Positions 1 through 11,000 of a stretch of DNA of 64,000 nt are shown one piece after another. Position 1 is the first letter of the stretch. Each line of letters starts with the position of its first letter. This DNA is from Liopterus haemorrhoidalis (lineage: Eukaryota > Arthropoda > Insecta > Coleoptera > Dytiscidae). The notes beneath the pieces are model-generated. The model was given only the letters and a program-made list of their open reading frames with translations. It had not been told where the DNA came from and searched no databases. Location: positions 52,032,509 to 52,096,508 of the forward strand of contig OZ020618.1 in the NCBI GenBank assembly GCA_963971575.1. Reading direction: 5' to 3'. The translations under genes were made by a program, and so were the position numbers.

Positions 1-808
1 GAAAAAAGTAGATAGCGCTGCGAACCGAGTACGATTTACACTAATCAAATACAATATAGCGGGAAATTTAAAATAAGTTACAACTAGGGCATGGGCGTAG
101 CAACTGGGTTAGCAAGTGATTTTTTTTTAATATAAAAAAGGTTAATAAGATATTGAAATAAACAAGGCAAATAATACAATTACGTTATTTATACGACATA
201 AATTCAGTTTAATAGGAAATTTGAAAAAGTTAAAAAAATATTAATTTTAAATATTATGTACTATATATAAAAAGAGAGATTTGGCTTAAAGACTTTAAAT
301 AAAGCAATAAAACAAACAATATATTTTCAGAGCTAAAGTTAATTTAAATAATTATTGTAAATAAAAATTAAAAATATATGTATATATGAAGGTCTAAAAA
401 TTATATCAATAACTTCTTCGTTGGGCACAATCAGCTGGGCTGTCTTTTGGCCTCATATTAGTCCTCTCTATTGATCTGTTAATTGTCAAGTAATATTTAT
501 ATGTCAGATAACCTAAAAAATATATAACTGCGTAAAAACAAATTACATGGAGAATTTTCTCCATAAAATCTACGCCAAGAATATAAATAAAAGTCTAAAT
601 ATGTAAATAATAAAAAAATATATGAAAAAAATTAAATAATATAAATAATATATATTTCCAATGTACGACACTGAACATCTGTCAACTTGGACTAAAAACA
701 ATATTTTAGCAGTGTAATAGGGATGACGATCTAAACCAATCCGAAGCAAGGGCAAACAGCTCCTATCTTCTTACACACATTTTTCTACTTTGAGATAGAC
801 CATAGTTA
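1..808 (+). mobile_element. Non-autonomous inverted-repeat element, ~810 bp (copy 1, cut by window start)
   Basis: Positions 1-808 match, in reverse complement, 31737-32543 almost end to end. The left end (AAAAAAGTAGATAGCGCTGC) is also found at 4735. The right end TTTCTACTTTGAGATAGACC and the left end of the other copies (TCTATTTCAAATTAGAAAAA) are imperfect inverted repeats, so this is a DNA transposon of MITE type. No open frame of note. It lies upstream of the first visible CPSF1 exon, presumably in a CPSF1 intron. Confidence 0.75.
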
Positions 809-889
809 TGAATTTTTTAAAATTTAATAAATACCGTTTCCGGTTTCGGATTTTCATAAAAAAACAATAGGTTCTTCCCAAGTAATAGG

Positions 890-1095
890 AGAATTTTTTA
901 GCACCAGAACGAACTCTCTAAGTTGAACCGTTTTTGAGTTATCGTGTATACACACAGACACACACACATACGGACGGCACGAAAATAGGTTTTTTGGATT
1001 CCCTGGACCATGTAACATGGTCATCAGTCAAAATCTCGACATCGAAAATTTTTGCGATTACAATACTTGCCCCTTATATATTAAGGTCGGGCAAG
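890..1095 (+). repeat. CA/CAGA-rich dispersed repeat fragment
   Basis: Contains TTTTTGAGTTATCGTGTATA followed by an ACACAGACACACACACATACGG simple-repeat tract and text resembling the (CAGA)n repeat family seen at 41340 and 56450 (for example CTCGACATCGAAA, TACTTGCCCCTTATATATTA). Lies in a CPSF1 intron just before the exon at 1261. Family not identified. Confidence 0.5.
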
Positions 1096-1260
1096 TAAAA
1101 ATCACTCTGCAGGTCTACTATTATATATTTTCTTGTATCCCTATACGAACGATCGCGTACGCTAGGTGGGAATCACTGACCTATTGTATTAAAAAATTCA
1201 GTGTTCAAAATTTGCACGTACAAAATACAATTTATCCAATGTTATGATTTTGTTTTGCAG

Positions 1261-4200
1261 GTTCTTCAGACTGGTCAAGAAATTAACGAGGTTGAAAACA
1301 CCGGTTTCTACTGCCAGGGCCCGACGGTTTACGCGTGCAATCTCGGCAGTAACAAGTACATAGTGCAGGTGACGACGATGGCTGTTCGTCTGTTGTTCGG
1401 GAAACAGCAGCTGCAGCATCTTCCACTCGACCTAGGTTCCCCGATTGTGCACGCCTCCAGTGCGGACCCTCACCTGGCCGTCTTGACCGCAGAAGGACAA
1501 GTCATTACGTTCATGCTGAGAGAAGCCAAAGGACTTGTTAGATTGGTAACAATTTTATTATTTAAATTTGTTTAGAACAGGTCTTTCCACCTTCAGCTAA
1601 ACTTCTAGGTATATTTTTATCTGTTAAGATATTGCCAACTGTTTAGTTGTGACATAACCTCGAAATATATAGTTTGTGTTTCCTTTTCAAATGTCACAGA
1701 ACCTCGAACGTTCTAATTTACCATCATCTAGGTTATTTCTTTTGTTTTTGTTCACAGCTCGTAACTTTGTGAAGATTTTTTCAATATTTTCATTCTGATA
1801 AATATTTCATAACAGAAAAATATTTTGAAAAAAAATATTTAACAAAAGTTGCTATAAAAGCAATAACTAACAACTTTTATTTGGGATATTTTTTGATAAA
1901 ACGAAAAAAAAAATTTTCGATTTTAAGATTTTTGCGAATATTTGACAACAGAAAAATATTTCGAAAAAATTTATTTAACAAAAATTGCTATAAAAACAAT
2001 AGCTAACAACTTTTATTTGAGACATTTTTTGATAAAATGATTTTTTTTTTGAAAAAGTATCTATTTTTTCATACTTATATGTAACGTTTCCATGGTCATA
2101 CTAAATAATATCTCTGTTAAAAAATATTAGGCCAAGTTATTTCTACTTTGCTGCTAGAATGTATTTTATACAAGTACTGTGTGAAGGCGGTCGGTCCTGT
2201 GATGGCCACAGCTGATTTTTTTTATCTTTGAGTAATAAACGAAGGAAAAAAAATCTTTTTTTTTGTAAAAAAGAAGCCTTTTTAAGTTACTTTTCATTCT
2301 TTAATATACGCTTCACAAAATTACATTTGATTGATATTCCACAATAAATTATTAGAAATATGTTTTCATTGTTGTTTTTTTTTATATTTTGGACACATTG
2401 ATAATTTTACAAGAAATACAAACATCATGCCATTACCGGGATTCGAACCCGAGCCAGCCTGGTGAGCAGTCAGACACGTTGACCACTACACCATGACTAG
2501 CAAATTTGATCATAATCAAAAATTGAAAATTTTGGTTGTACTATTTCGGCTCCCATTATTGTGCATAACTCTGAATTTTTAAGTCAACCCCTCTGGTTTA
2601 AAAAGAAAAATTTCACGTATCCTAATGTCGGATAATTTCTTTTTACAAAATTTTTAATTAACGCGTTAAGAAATTCCAATAACTGACTAAATTGGCGTCA
2701 AAAAAATAGCTTTATAAAATAAATATTCGTTCCTTGATTTCCGTTTATTTAGCTTTCATTTCATTCATACCCTAGTCAAAATATAAATTTATAAAAATAT
2801 TTTTTCGAAATATACATATGTGTACAGGCCCTAACATAGGGGGGTCACGAGGAATTTTTTTAATTAAACTTACAAAACCCCAAAATATTAAATAGTATAA
2901 TCAATTTATTTTAGATTATGACAAAATCAAACTTGTCATCATCTCCACCCGTCACAACGTTTTGTATGTATCGTGATTTGAGCGGTCTCTTCAGCAGTAC
3001 TATTCCCGAAGAGAGTGTCATTAACGAAAGCGAAGAAAAGGAAGAAGACCAGCGTAAAAACGATGTAGACAATGAAGACGATCTACTATATGGTGAAGAT
3101 TCCGCATTCGAAATGCCGAAAACATTCACTGCACCTAAGCCTAACAAAGTTAATAACTGGTGGAAAAAATATTTAACTGAAGTAAAACAGACCTACTGGT
3201 TGTTTTTAGTGAGGGAGAATTATAATTTAGAAATTTATTCCGTGCCGGATTATCGTTTGAGTTATATGGTTCGGAATTTGTCTCTCGGACATAAAGTATT
3301 GATCGATAGTTTAGAGTCAGTCCCTGCATCAATGCCGGGAGGGAGTTTACCAAGCGATAATAATCTAAAAGACATCGAAGTTAAAGAAATTTTAATGGTA
3401 GCACTCGGTAATCATGGTTCACGACCACTTTTATTAGTACGTTTGGATAATGACTTATATATTTATCAAGTTTTTCGATTTCCGAGAGGAAATCTAAAGA
3501 TGCGTTTTAAAAAACTACCACACAACATGTTATATGCTCCAAGTCAGTATAATATGTTTGAAACGGAGAGTTCAGATTTTTATATTCTCCAACAAAGAAT
3601 TTCTCGAATGAGATATTTTTCAAACATCGCTGGATACAATGGTGTTTTTATTTGTGGAGCTAATCCACATTGGCTATTCTTAACATCGCGTGGAGAACTT
3701 CGAACACACTTAATGTCGATCGATGGGGATATATTAAATTTTGTAGCATTTAACAACGTAAATTGTCCGTCTGGATTTTTGTATTATAATAGAAGATCTG
3801 AACTCCGTATATGTGTTTTACCGACTCATTTAAGTTACGATGCTTCATGGCCCGTTAGAAAAGTTCCTTTACGTTGTACTCCACATTTTGTAACATATCA
3901 CCTTGAATCGAAGACATATTGCGTTGTTATGAGTACCGCAGAGCCTAGTACGCAGTATTATAGATTTAACGGTGAGGATAAAGAGCTTACAATTGAAGAT
4001 AGAGGAGATCGGTTTCCGTATCCACCTCAGGATCAGTTTAGTTTGGTTCTGTTTTCTCCGGTTTCGTGGGAAATTATTCCTAATACTAAAATTGAATTAG
4101 ATGAGTGGGAACATGTAACTTGTTTGAAAAATGTTTCGTTGGCCTATGAGGGAACTAGGTCTGGTTTGAAAGGGTATATAGCGGTCGGGACGAATTATAA

Positions 4201-7200
4201 TTATGGAGAAGATATTACGTCAAGAGGAAGGATATTAATTTATGATGTTATTGAAGTTGTTCCTGAGCCAGGACAACCGTTGACTAAGAACAGATTTAAG
4301 ACCATCTATGCTAAAGATCAAAAGGGACCTGTTACGGCTATTTCGCAGGTTTTGGGATTTTTGGTGTCAGCTGTGGGACAGAAGGTAATTGTTAAAAATT
4401 GTGCAAACTAACGCGACCAAACTGGTAAACTTTGTACTTTTTTAGTAAACTGGTTATGAAATAGTATTAATATTAATTTAAAAACTTTATTAACGCTGAT
4501 CCATTTTCAATACATGTTGTATAATTTACCACGCCCGTTCAAAATGGTGCTGGTTTCAAGTGCTTTTTAAATTTTGTTTGTAAATAAAATTTATATGAAA
4601 TACCAATAAAATTGTTTCGGCCGAGTTATCTGCCAGAAATCTTTGATCAAATGCAAATTATTATTCTTACTCGTTTTTCGCAGCCTTTTGAAAAAGATTT
4701 ACTTTTTGTTTAGTAGTATACTCTATTTCAAATTAGAAAAAAGTAGATAGCACTGCGAACCGAGTACGATTTACAAAGGACAAATACAGTATAGTGGTAA
4801 ATTTAAAATAAGTTACAACTAGGGCATGGGCGTAGTAATAGGGTTAGCAAGTGATTTTTTTTTTTAAATATAAAAAAGGAACTGGTTAATAAGATATTGA
4901 AATAAACAAGGCAGATAATACATTTACGTTTGATCGACAGGAAATTTGTCAAGATGACTGTTTAAAAAATGAAGTTTCACGCTCATGTTGCACCCCAGAT
5001 GATAAATTTCAACGACAAAAAAAAAATTGATGAGCGCCACGAAAGACTGCCATGCATTCCTCTCCATATCATCCACATGTACAGTGAAATGTGGATCATT
5101 CACTAATTTTCTAATTTGTGGTCCGTCAAAAATGCCAGCTTTTAGCTTCGCATTACTGAGACTTTGAAATGTTTCATATATATATTTGAAACAGTCACCA
5201 TCTTTGTTCAACGCTTTTACAAACTGCTTCATTAGACCCAGTTTAATATGAAGAGGGGGGGGGGGAAATGATTTTTGTTCGCTCCACCAAAGGTTCGTGT
5301 ATTATGTTTGGGTCTCCAACATTTAAATCTATCCTCACCGACCAATTTTTCTGAGCCTAATGCTTATCTCTCGCTCTGCTGTCCCACAAACACAAAAAAT
5401 ATGGATATAAGTACCTTCCCTTAACCTTGCAACCCCCGCCATTGTAAAAAGATCTATAACAAGTACCTGCATGTAAGGCGTTCCTACGAAATATATTGGA
5501 CAAGAACGAAGTTGAAATTAAAGTAGACGTATATCAGAACGTGAAAAGGTGAAAAAAGTCAAAATACGATAGAACAAAATTTTGACGTGATAGGCAGAAA
5601 CTGTTAACATTTTTGAAATCAGCACCCTGAAATTAGTTAAAAACAAGTATCAGATCTAAGTCAGCAAAAAAAAAGTTTAAATTTGTTGACCAGTGTAATC
5701 AATAATTATTTCGCACTGTGGTCGTAATTTTGGTCGCGTTAGTGCGCGCAGTTTCTTAAATGAAGCTCTCAAATTATATTTATGTATTTTTATTTATTTT
5801 TAGATCTATATCTGGCAGTTGAAAGACAATGACTTGGTTGGAGTTGCGTTTATAGACACACAAATCTACACGCACCAGATGTTATCGATAAAAAGTCTAA
5901 TATTAGTAGCCGATGTGTACAAATCTGTGTCCCTCCTGAGGTTCCAGGAAGAGTACAGGACTCTCTCCCTGGTTTCCCGGGACTTCAGGCCCTGCGAAGT
6001 GTTCACCATTGAATTCCTGATTGATAACACAACGATGGGTTTCTTGATGACGGACAGCGAGAAGAATATTGTGCTGTACATGTATCAGCCGGAAGCCCGG
6101 GAATCTTGCGGCGGTCAGAGACTGCTGAGGAAGGCTGATTTTCACCTTGGACAGAGTATTAATACCTTCTTCAGGATTAGGTGTAAAGTTGGGGATGCTT
6201 TGGAGGAACAGAAACATTTTTCAGGTGCCGATAGGAGACAGATTACTATGTTTGGTAAGTTTTTATATGCACCAAAAATTTTTACCGACCGCCAACATAT
6301 ACCGGGTGAATTATTTAAGGAGCAACATACATGTTTCACATAGAATGTTAATGAAGTGAGTTATTTCATTTGCAACATAGCAAATTATGAAAGCAAGCTG
6401 TCATATCCATGGCAACAGATATGCAATGGTGATTAGATATAATAGTTATTTGACATGATAAAGTTCCTAGACGGCTAAAAAATAGTAAATTAGAAACAAT
6501 AAATGAATTTTTATTAGTTTGTTTATATTTACATGCAAACAAAAATAATAATGTCTTAGTAGCTAAGTCCAAAAAATATTTTAAAAAATAATATTTTGTC
6601 TTTTCTATGGATACGATAAGCATTTGTTTTATGGCTATGTTGCTTTTGAAATAACTCACTTCATTAACATTATATGTGAAACATGTATGTTGCTCCTTAA
6701 ATAATTCACCCGGTATAAAAGGGAGGTATTGAGATCATACCGATTTTGACATTTCGAGATTTCGATGGATCTCCACGAATTGAGGTCCCCACATAACGTT
6801 CTGACTATTTTTAGCATGATGTCTCTAGGTCTGTCTGTCCGTACGTCCGTCTGTCTGTCTGTCTGTCTGTCCGTACGTCCGTCTGTCTGTGTACACGTGC
6901 AGAGCAAATTCGGCTAAAAGGATTTTTATGAAACTTCATATTTAAGCTTTTGACATCAATGGCACGAGTTGATCAACTTTTGGTAAAAATCAATTGACTA
7001 GAAATGGGAGTTTACTCGTGTCGATTTTAAGATTTTTGCGAATATTTCATAACAGAAAAATATTTCGAGGTCCTTACATAATGTTTTGATTATTTTTAGC
7101 ATGATGTCTGTCTGTCTGTCCGTCCGTCTGTGTGTGTACACGTGCAGAACAAATTCGGCTAAAAGAATTTTTATGAAACTTCATATTTAAGCTTTTGACA

Positions 7201-7636
7201 TCAATGCAAAGCTTTGAAATATATAAAAATTCACACTTGACATAATTTTTTAACAGCTACTTTGGATGGTGGTATTGGGTACATAATGGCAGTCCCCGAA
7301 AAGACTTATCGTAGATTACTGATGTTGCAAAACGTATTGGTTTCACACGGCTCCCATGTTGCCGGACTCAACCCGAAAGCATTCCGAACCTACAAGAGCT
7401 GGAGAAAGCTGCAGTCCAATCCATCCCGAGGAATTCTCGATGGAGATCTGGTTTGGTCGTTCATGCAGTTATCAATAAACGAAAAGCACGAGGTATTTAT
7501 CTATGAGTTTATTTAGCAATAAATTATACAACAAGCATTCATTTTTATTTTCTAGGTTTCTAAAAAGATTGGTACAAAAATCGAAGAAATCATGGACGAC
7601 ATTATTGATTTACAAAAATTAACATGTCATTTTTAA
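1261..7636 (+). CDS. CPSF1: CPSF1 (CPSF160), C-terminal 840 residues; 5' exons outside window
   Basis: Largest subunit of the cleavage and polyadenylation specificity factor; in the nucleus it scaffolds the complex that reads AAUAAA and directs pre-mRNA 3' cleavage. Exons read directly: 1261-1545, 2915-4384, 5804-6254, 7257-7492 and 7556-7636, all with AG/GT borders and matching phase, giving 840 codons to the TAA at 7634. The first begins in phase 0 after an acceptor, so more exons lie upstream. The protein matches human CPSF1 throughout: GQEINEVENTGFYCQGPTVY, an acidic linker ending DDLLYGEDS, then VRKVPLRCTPHFVTYHLESK, VIEVVPEPGQPLTKN, FIDTQIYTHQM, SLVSRDF, EKTYRRLLMLQN, and the C-terminal LTCHF (human DRVTAHF). 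The CPSF_A beta-propeller region is complete. The large introns are filled with transposons. Identification is very secure. Confidence 0.97.
1600..1806 (+). repeat. Dispersed ~205-bp repeat, second copy at 24838-25045
   Basis: The stretch from TTCTAGGTATATTTTTATCT to ATTCTGATAAATAT is about 90% identical by eye to 24838-25045, where it sits inside another element. It lies in the CPSF1 intron 1546-2914. Confidence 0.75.
1800..2222 (-). repeat. (CAGA)n repeat family, 5' half, copy A
   Basis: Reverse complement of the start of the family seen at 40877, 56030 and 62307; ends at CAGCTGTGGCCAYCACAGGA read on the minus strand (2196-2215). An internal ~130-bp stretch beginning AACAGAAAAATATTT is present twice (about 1814-1913 and 1940-2040). 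The CAGA-rich half is missing here. In a CPSF1 intron. Confidence 0.75.
2371..2499 (-). repeat. tRNA-derived SINE, minus strand
   Basis: On the minus strand 2499-2428 reads like a tRNA: box A TGGTGTAGTGG, box B GGTTCGAATCC, and a five-pair T stem (one wobble). The acceptor arms do not pair, so it is not a working tRNA gene. The copy continues to an A-rich tail (T-run at 2371-2382 on the plus strand). This is the structure of a pol III SINE with a tRNA head. Confidence 0.65.
4716..5268 (-). mobile_element. Element sharing the end of the ~810-bp family and carrying part of a transposon protein
   Basis: 4716-4925 repeats the terminal ~190 bp found at 1-187. Immediately after the point where the two diverge an open frame on the minus strand starts (4924 to about 5265). 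It reads PLHIKLGLMKQFVKAL, then FDGPQIRKLVNDPHF, ERNAWQSFVALI, HLGCNMSVKLHFLNSHLDKF. I recognise this as a protein family often found in insect genomes on mobile elements (typical motif HLGCxMSxKxHxLHSHLDxFP), with no function I can give. Relative to the members I remember, the stretch between SFVALI and HLGC looks shortened. It is a remnant in CPSF1 intron 4385-5803. A G-run at 5255-5266 lies just beyond the frame. Confidence 0.6.
6270..7205 (-). repeat. (CAGA)n repeat family, copy B, tandem partial copies interrupted by a MITE
   Basis: Reverse orientation. Starts TTTTTACCGACCGCCAACAT, is interrupted by the MITE at 6302-6713, and resumes AAGGGAGGTATTGAGATCAT. Contains TCTG/TCCG tracts at 6830-6890, then a second partial copy from about 7060 with another such tract at 7108-7130. 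Both end in the segment TTCGGCTAAAAGRATTTTTA. Occupies nearly the whole CPSF1 intron before the exon at 7257. Confidence 0.75.
6302..6713. mobile_element. Young Tc1/mariner-type MITE, 412 bp, TA target duplication
   Basis: The ends CCGGGTGAATTATTTAAGGA and its reverse complement are parts of ~80-bp terminal inverted repeats that differ at very few positions. TA flanks both sides (6300-6301, 6714-6715). It sits inside a (CAGA)n repeat copy whose sister copies (41481, 56582) preserve the uninterrupted site. No coding capacity. In the CPSF1 intron 6255-7256. Confidence 0.9.
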
Positions 7637-8066
7637 TTTGTTAATTTTACTAATGTTGTACCTTTTTTTTGTCTTATAAATAGGATAATAGTAATAAGAC
7701 GTACACAATTTTAGTTACTAAGCCAAAATATAAGCGACATTGTACATAAATGTTTTGTTTTTTTTTTTGTATTTTTCTTTTTATGTAGATAATAAAAATA
7801 ATTTTCCTACAATCCTGATAGTTTAAAATGAATAAAAAATAATCATAAGAAAAATCACAGATTCATGATTAAAAACAGATTGATTCTTACACTAATAAAA
7901 ATAATAAAAAAGCGAATAAAATAATAAACAATTTTTTTACGTGACAACAATAATATCAACAATACTATTTTACCTAAAATATATTCATTAACATCTATTT
8001 GAGAATAGACAAGTCCTTCCTAGTGGCAATTTTAAAAACTTTTATCTTGTTTAAAATTTTAAAAAA
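7637..8066. other. Convergent 3' ends of CPSF1 (+) and VRK1 (-)
   Basis: 430 bases between the two stop codons, very AT-rich. AATAAAAATA near 7789 is a plausible polyadenylation signal for CPSF1. Nothing else is recognisable. Confidence 0.6.
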
Positions 8067-11000
8067 CTATCCTCTTAAGCCGTATCGGCGAACTGGAATC
8101 CGAGCGTTTGACTTCGGTTTCGGTTTCACTTCTTTGACCAGCGCTGCAAAACAAACATTTCTTACATTAGGTAAGAAAAGTTAAGTTGATTTCAAAAGTA
8201 AATATTGGTGGGGCAAAATTGATACTAGTATTCACAAGAAAAGTTAAACTAGATAAAAGGGCCCACTTAAGGACTATAACAAGAATTCTGCATCACTTCT
8301 GGTTTCAACGAAAATTGTTTCAACTTTTTATCTAGCATAGGGAATCAGTACTTTAATTTTTTTCTTGAAAGTACATTAAAACAACTTTACAAGGATATCA
8401 AAATATCATACTTTAATTTTAACCATTTCAAAATGGCGACCATTTATTTACAAAATAATAAATAACACAAATCGTACAAAGTTAAACATAGCAAGAAAAT
8501 GATTTTGTTACATAAAAAACCAAATAAAACCTGCAAATTTTCTTTCCTGTTAGTACGAGTTTGATATTAAAGGTGATAACATCAAATCGTTTGTAATTTT
8601 TGTTTATTATTCAAATGAAGAAATGACAGATATGGTTCTGACATTCGGGGAATGTCAAATAAATTCTGTTAGGGCCCAGCAACTCTACCAAGAAAGGTAT
8701 CTTGAAGGTAAAGGTAAGAACAGTCATCAGGGAAATTCAAGAGTATACCCTTCTAAATGTAATGGAAGAGTTTTTATTACAAATGAGAAAATTGTGGATA
8801 ACAACACCAGTCATATGGAGCATTTGTAAATTTTCTTTAGTTTATTATTAACTTTAGTATTTTTTTTTTTTATTGTTATTGCATAATGTTATATCTTTTT
8901 ATAATTTAGTTTCTACGATTTTTATATTATTTATTATTTTATAAATAAATGGTCGGCATTTTGAAATGGTTAAAATTAAAGTATGATATTTTGATATTCT
9001 TGTAAAGCTGATTTAATGTACTTTCAAGAAAAAGAAATTAAAGTACCGATTCCCTATGCCAGATAAAAAGATTAAACAATTTCCGCTGAAACCGGAAGTG
9101 ATGCAGAATTTTTATTATAATTCTTTTTTTTGTATCTCTTAAAATAAAGGAGTTATTCGAGGTGCGGCGTTTCAAACAAACACCCTGTATATAATGCACA
9201 AAAATTTGTTGCACAAGCCGTAGTAAGTAATGCAATTCATTCAAGTGTAGAATATGAATTCATACTATAGTTTTTCTAAGATTACCATTTTTTATAAGTT
9301 ACACATTTTAATCAAAAAATAAAATGTAATGTGTGAGTTGCCGTGGCTCTGTGGTAAGGCGGTTGTCTACGGAGCACAGAGACCCGGGTTAGAATTCCCC
9401 ACCTTCAGATTTTTATCAGCTGATATTGTGCAGTTGACTCAGCCTCACGTATATCTTTTCTAGATAATTATTTTTTTAATTATCTTTACCTTTGTTTAGA
9501 TCACAAAAAGGTGATATTATCTTATCTTTGACTAGATAACATTTTAAGTTATCTATGCTCAACACTTTCTATGTTCATTAAAAAAAGAAAACACCCAATA
9601 GACGCGCTATATATAGGGTGACCATTTTCTTAAGAAGGCAATGCGGGACGGAGCAAAAAAAAAGGTCCTCAGCTCCCAAATCCAAGTGAAGAGCAAAAAA
9701 AAGACCTCATCTCCCAAAATCAAAGTGAAGAGCAAAAAAAAAGGTCTTCACCTCCCAAATCCAAAGTGAAGAGCAAAAAAAAGGTCCTCACCTCCCAAAT
9801 CCAAAATGCGGGACGAATGGTCACCCTAGTCTAATATGGCTGGCCCCAAGTAAAACAGAATTGTGACGATATATTCACGATTTAACAAAAATTTTGATTA
9901 TTAAAAAAAATAAAGCAGCCTTAATAAAGATATTAGTTTGGTTGAATAAAATTACAAGCCCCTGGATATTTCTTTTGTACATAAAGATTAATAAATCATT
10001 ATTAATAATAATAATAAATTATTATTAGTTAAATTTAGTTATAAAATATATTAAATATTAGTTATTATTATTAATGTATATTATAAAAATACTTACTGGG
10101 TGAAGCTCTGAAATTGGAACGTTTAACTTGATTTAATTTCTTGGAAGCTGTGTTGACATTCTGTCTCTTCCTCGTACTGATAACTTCTTGGTAATTTTCT
10201 TTCAATTTTCTTTCGTGCAGCCGCGATAATACTAGGTTCATAGCATGTGTGTTCCCATCTTGTTTCTCCAAATCAACTTTATTCTTCATCGGTGAATTAT
10301 TATTCCCATTCCGATCTACAGATTTATTAAACACTTCTAACATTGCATACGTTGGATTTAATTTCCATATATCTAAATTCTGCAACGGATTTTCACTTGG
10401 ATCTGTTATTTTACGATCTCGAGGTTTGATGATATCTTTAGAATTTCTGTGCTGACGTAATAAATCTTCAGGATCAGTCGATAGAATTTTTGACCAGTTT
10501 ATTTTTTTCGGTTTTACTTTTCTACCTCGTAACATTGGCTTTTTGATTGGAGTATTGGAAGTTAATGGTTTACGTCCACAGGGAGTTACTAATTTTGGGT
10601 TGAATTCTTTTTTTTTCTTGAATTTTGGTTTTTTGCCCCAACCTTCAACGTTATCAAAATCTAAACAGTTGTCTTTTTTGTAACCGTACGATTCTAAAGC
10701 TTCCGTTAGTAACTTTTTACAGAAATTATAATCAGGTTTTGACTCGAATGTTAAATATTTTACATATTCAAAATATTCATATAAAAAACGAGGGTAATCT
10801 TTGTCAAAACATTCTTTTAAAAATTTATCTAGGTCTTGGAAATGTTTTTGTTTTTCTTTTTGCACTAACTCGGGGTTTTCAATGTGGTCCCAGGGTAGTT
10901 TGGAGGTTAACCAGTAAATCATGTTATAACCAAGAGACTCCAAGTCTGATCTCCTCGACTGGGCCCCGAGGTGAGCGTCTAACGAACAGAAAAGTATTGT

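Noticed and set aside
2428..2499. tRNA gene on the minus strand (also at 31448-31520 and 9337)
   Set aside because: Box A and box B are good, but acceptor arms do not pair and an A-rich tail follows; these are SINE heads.
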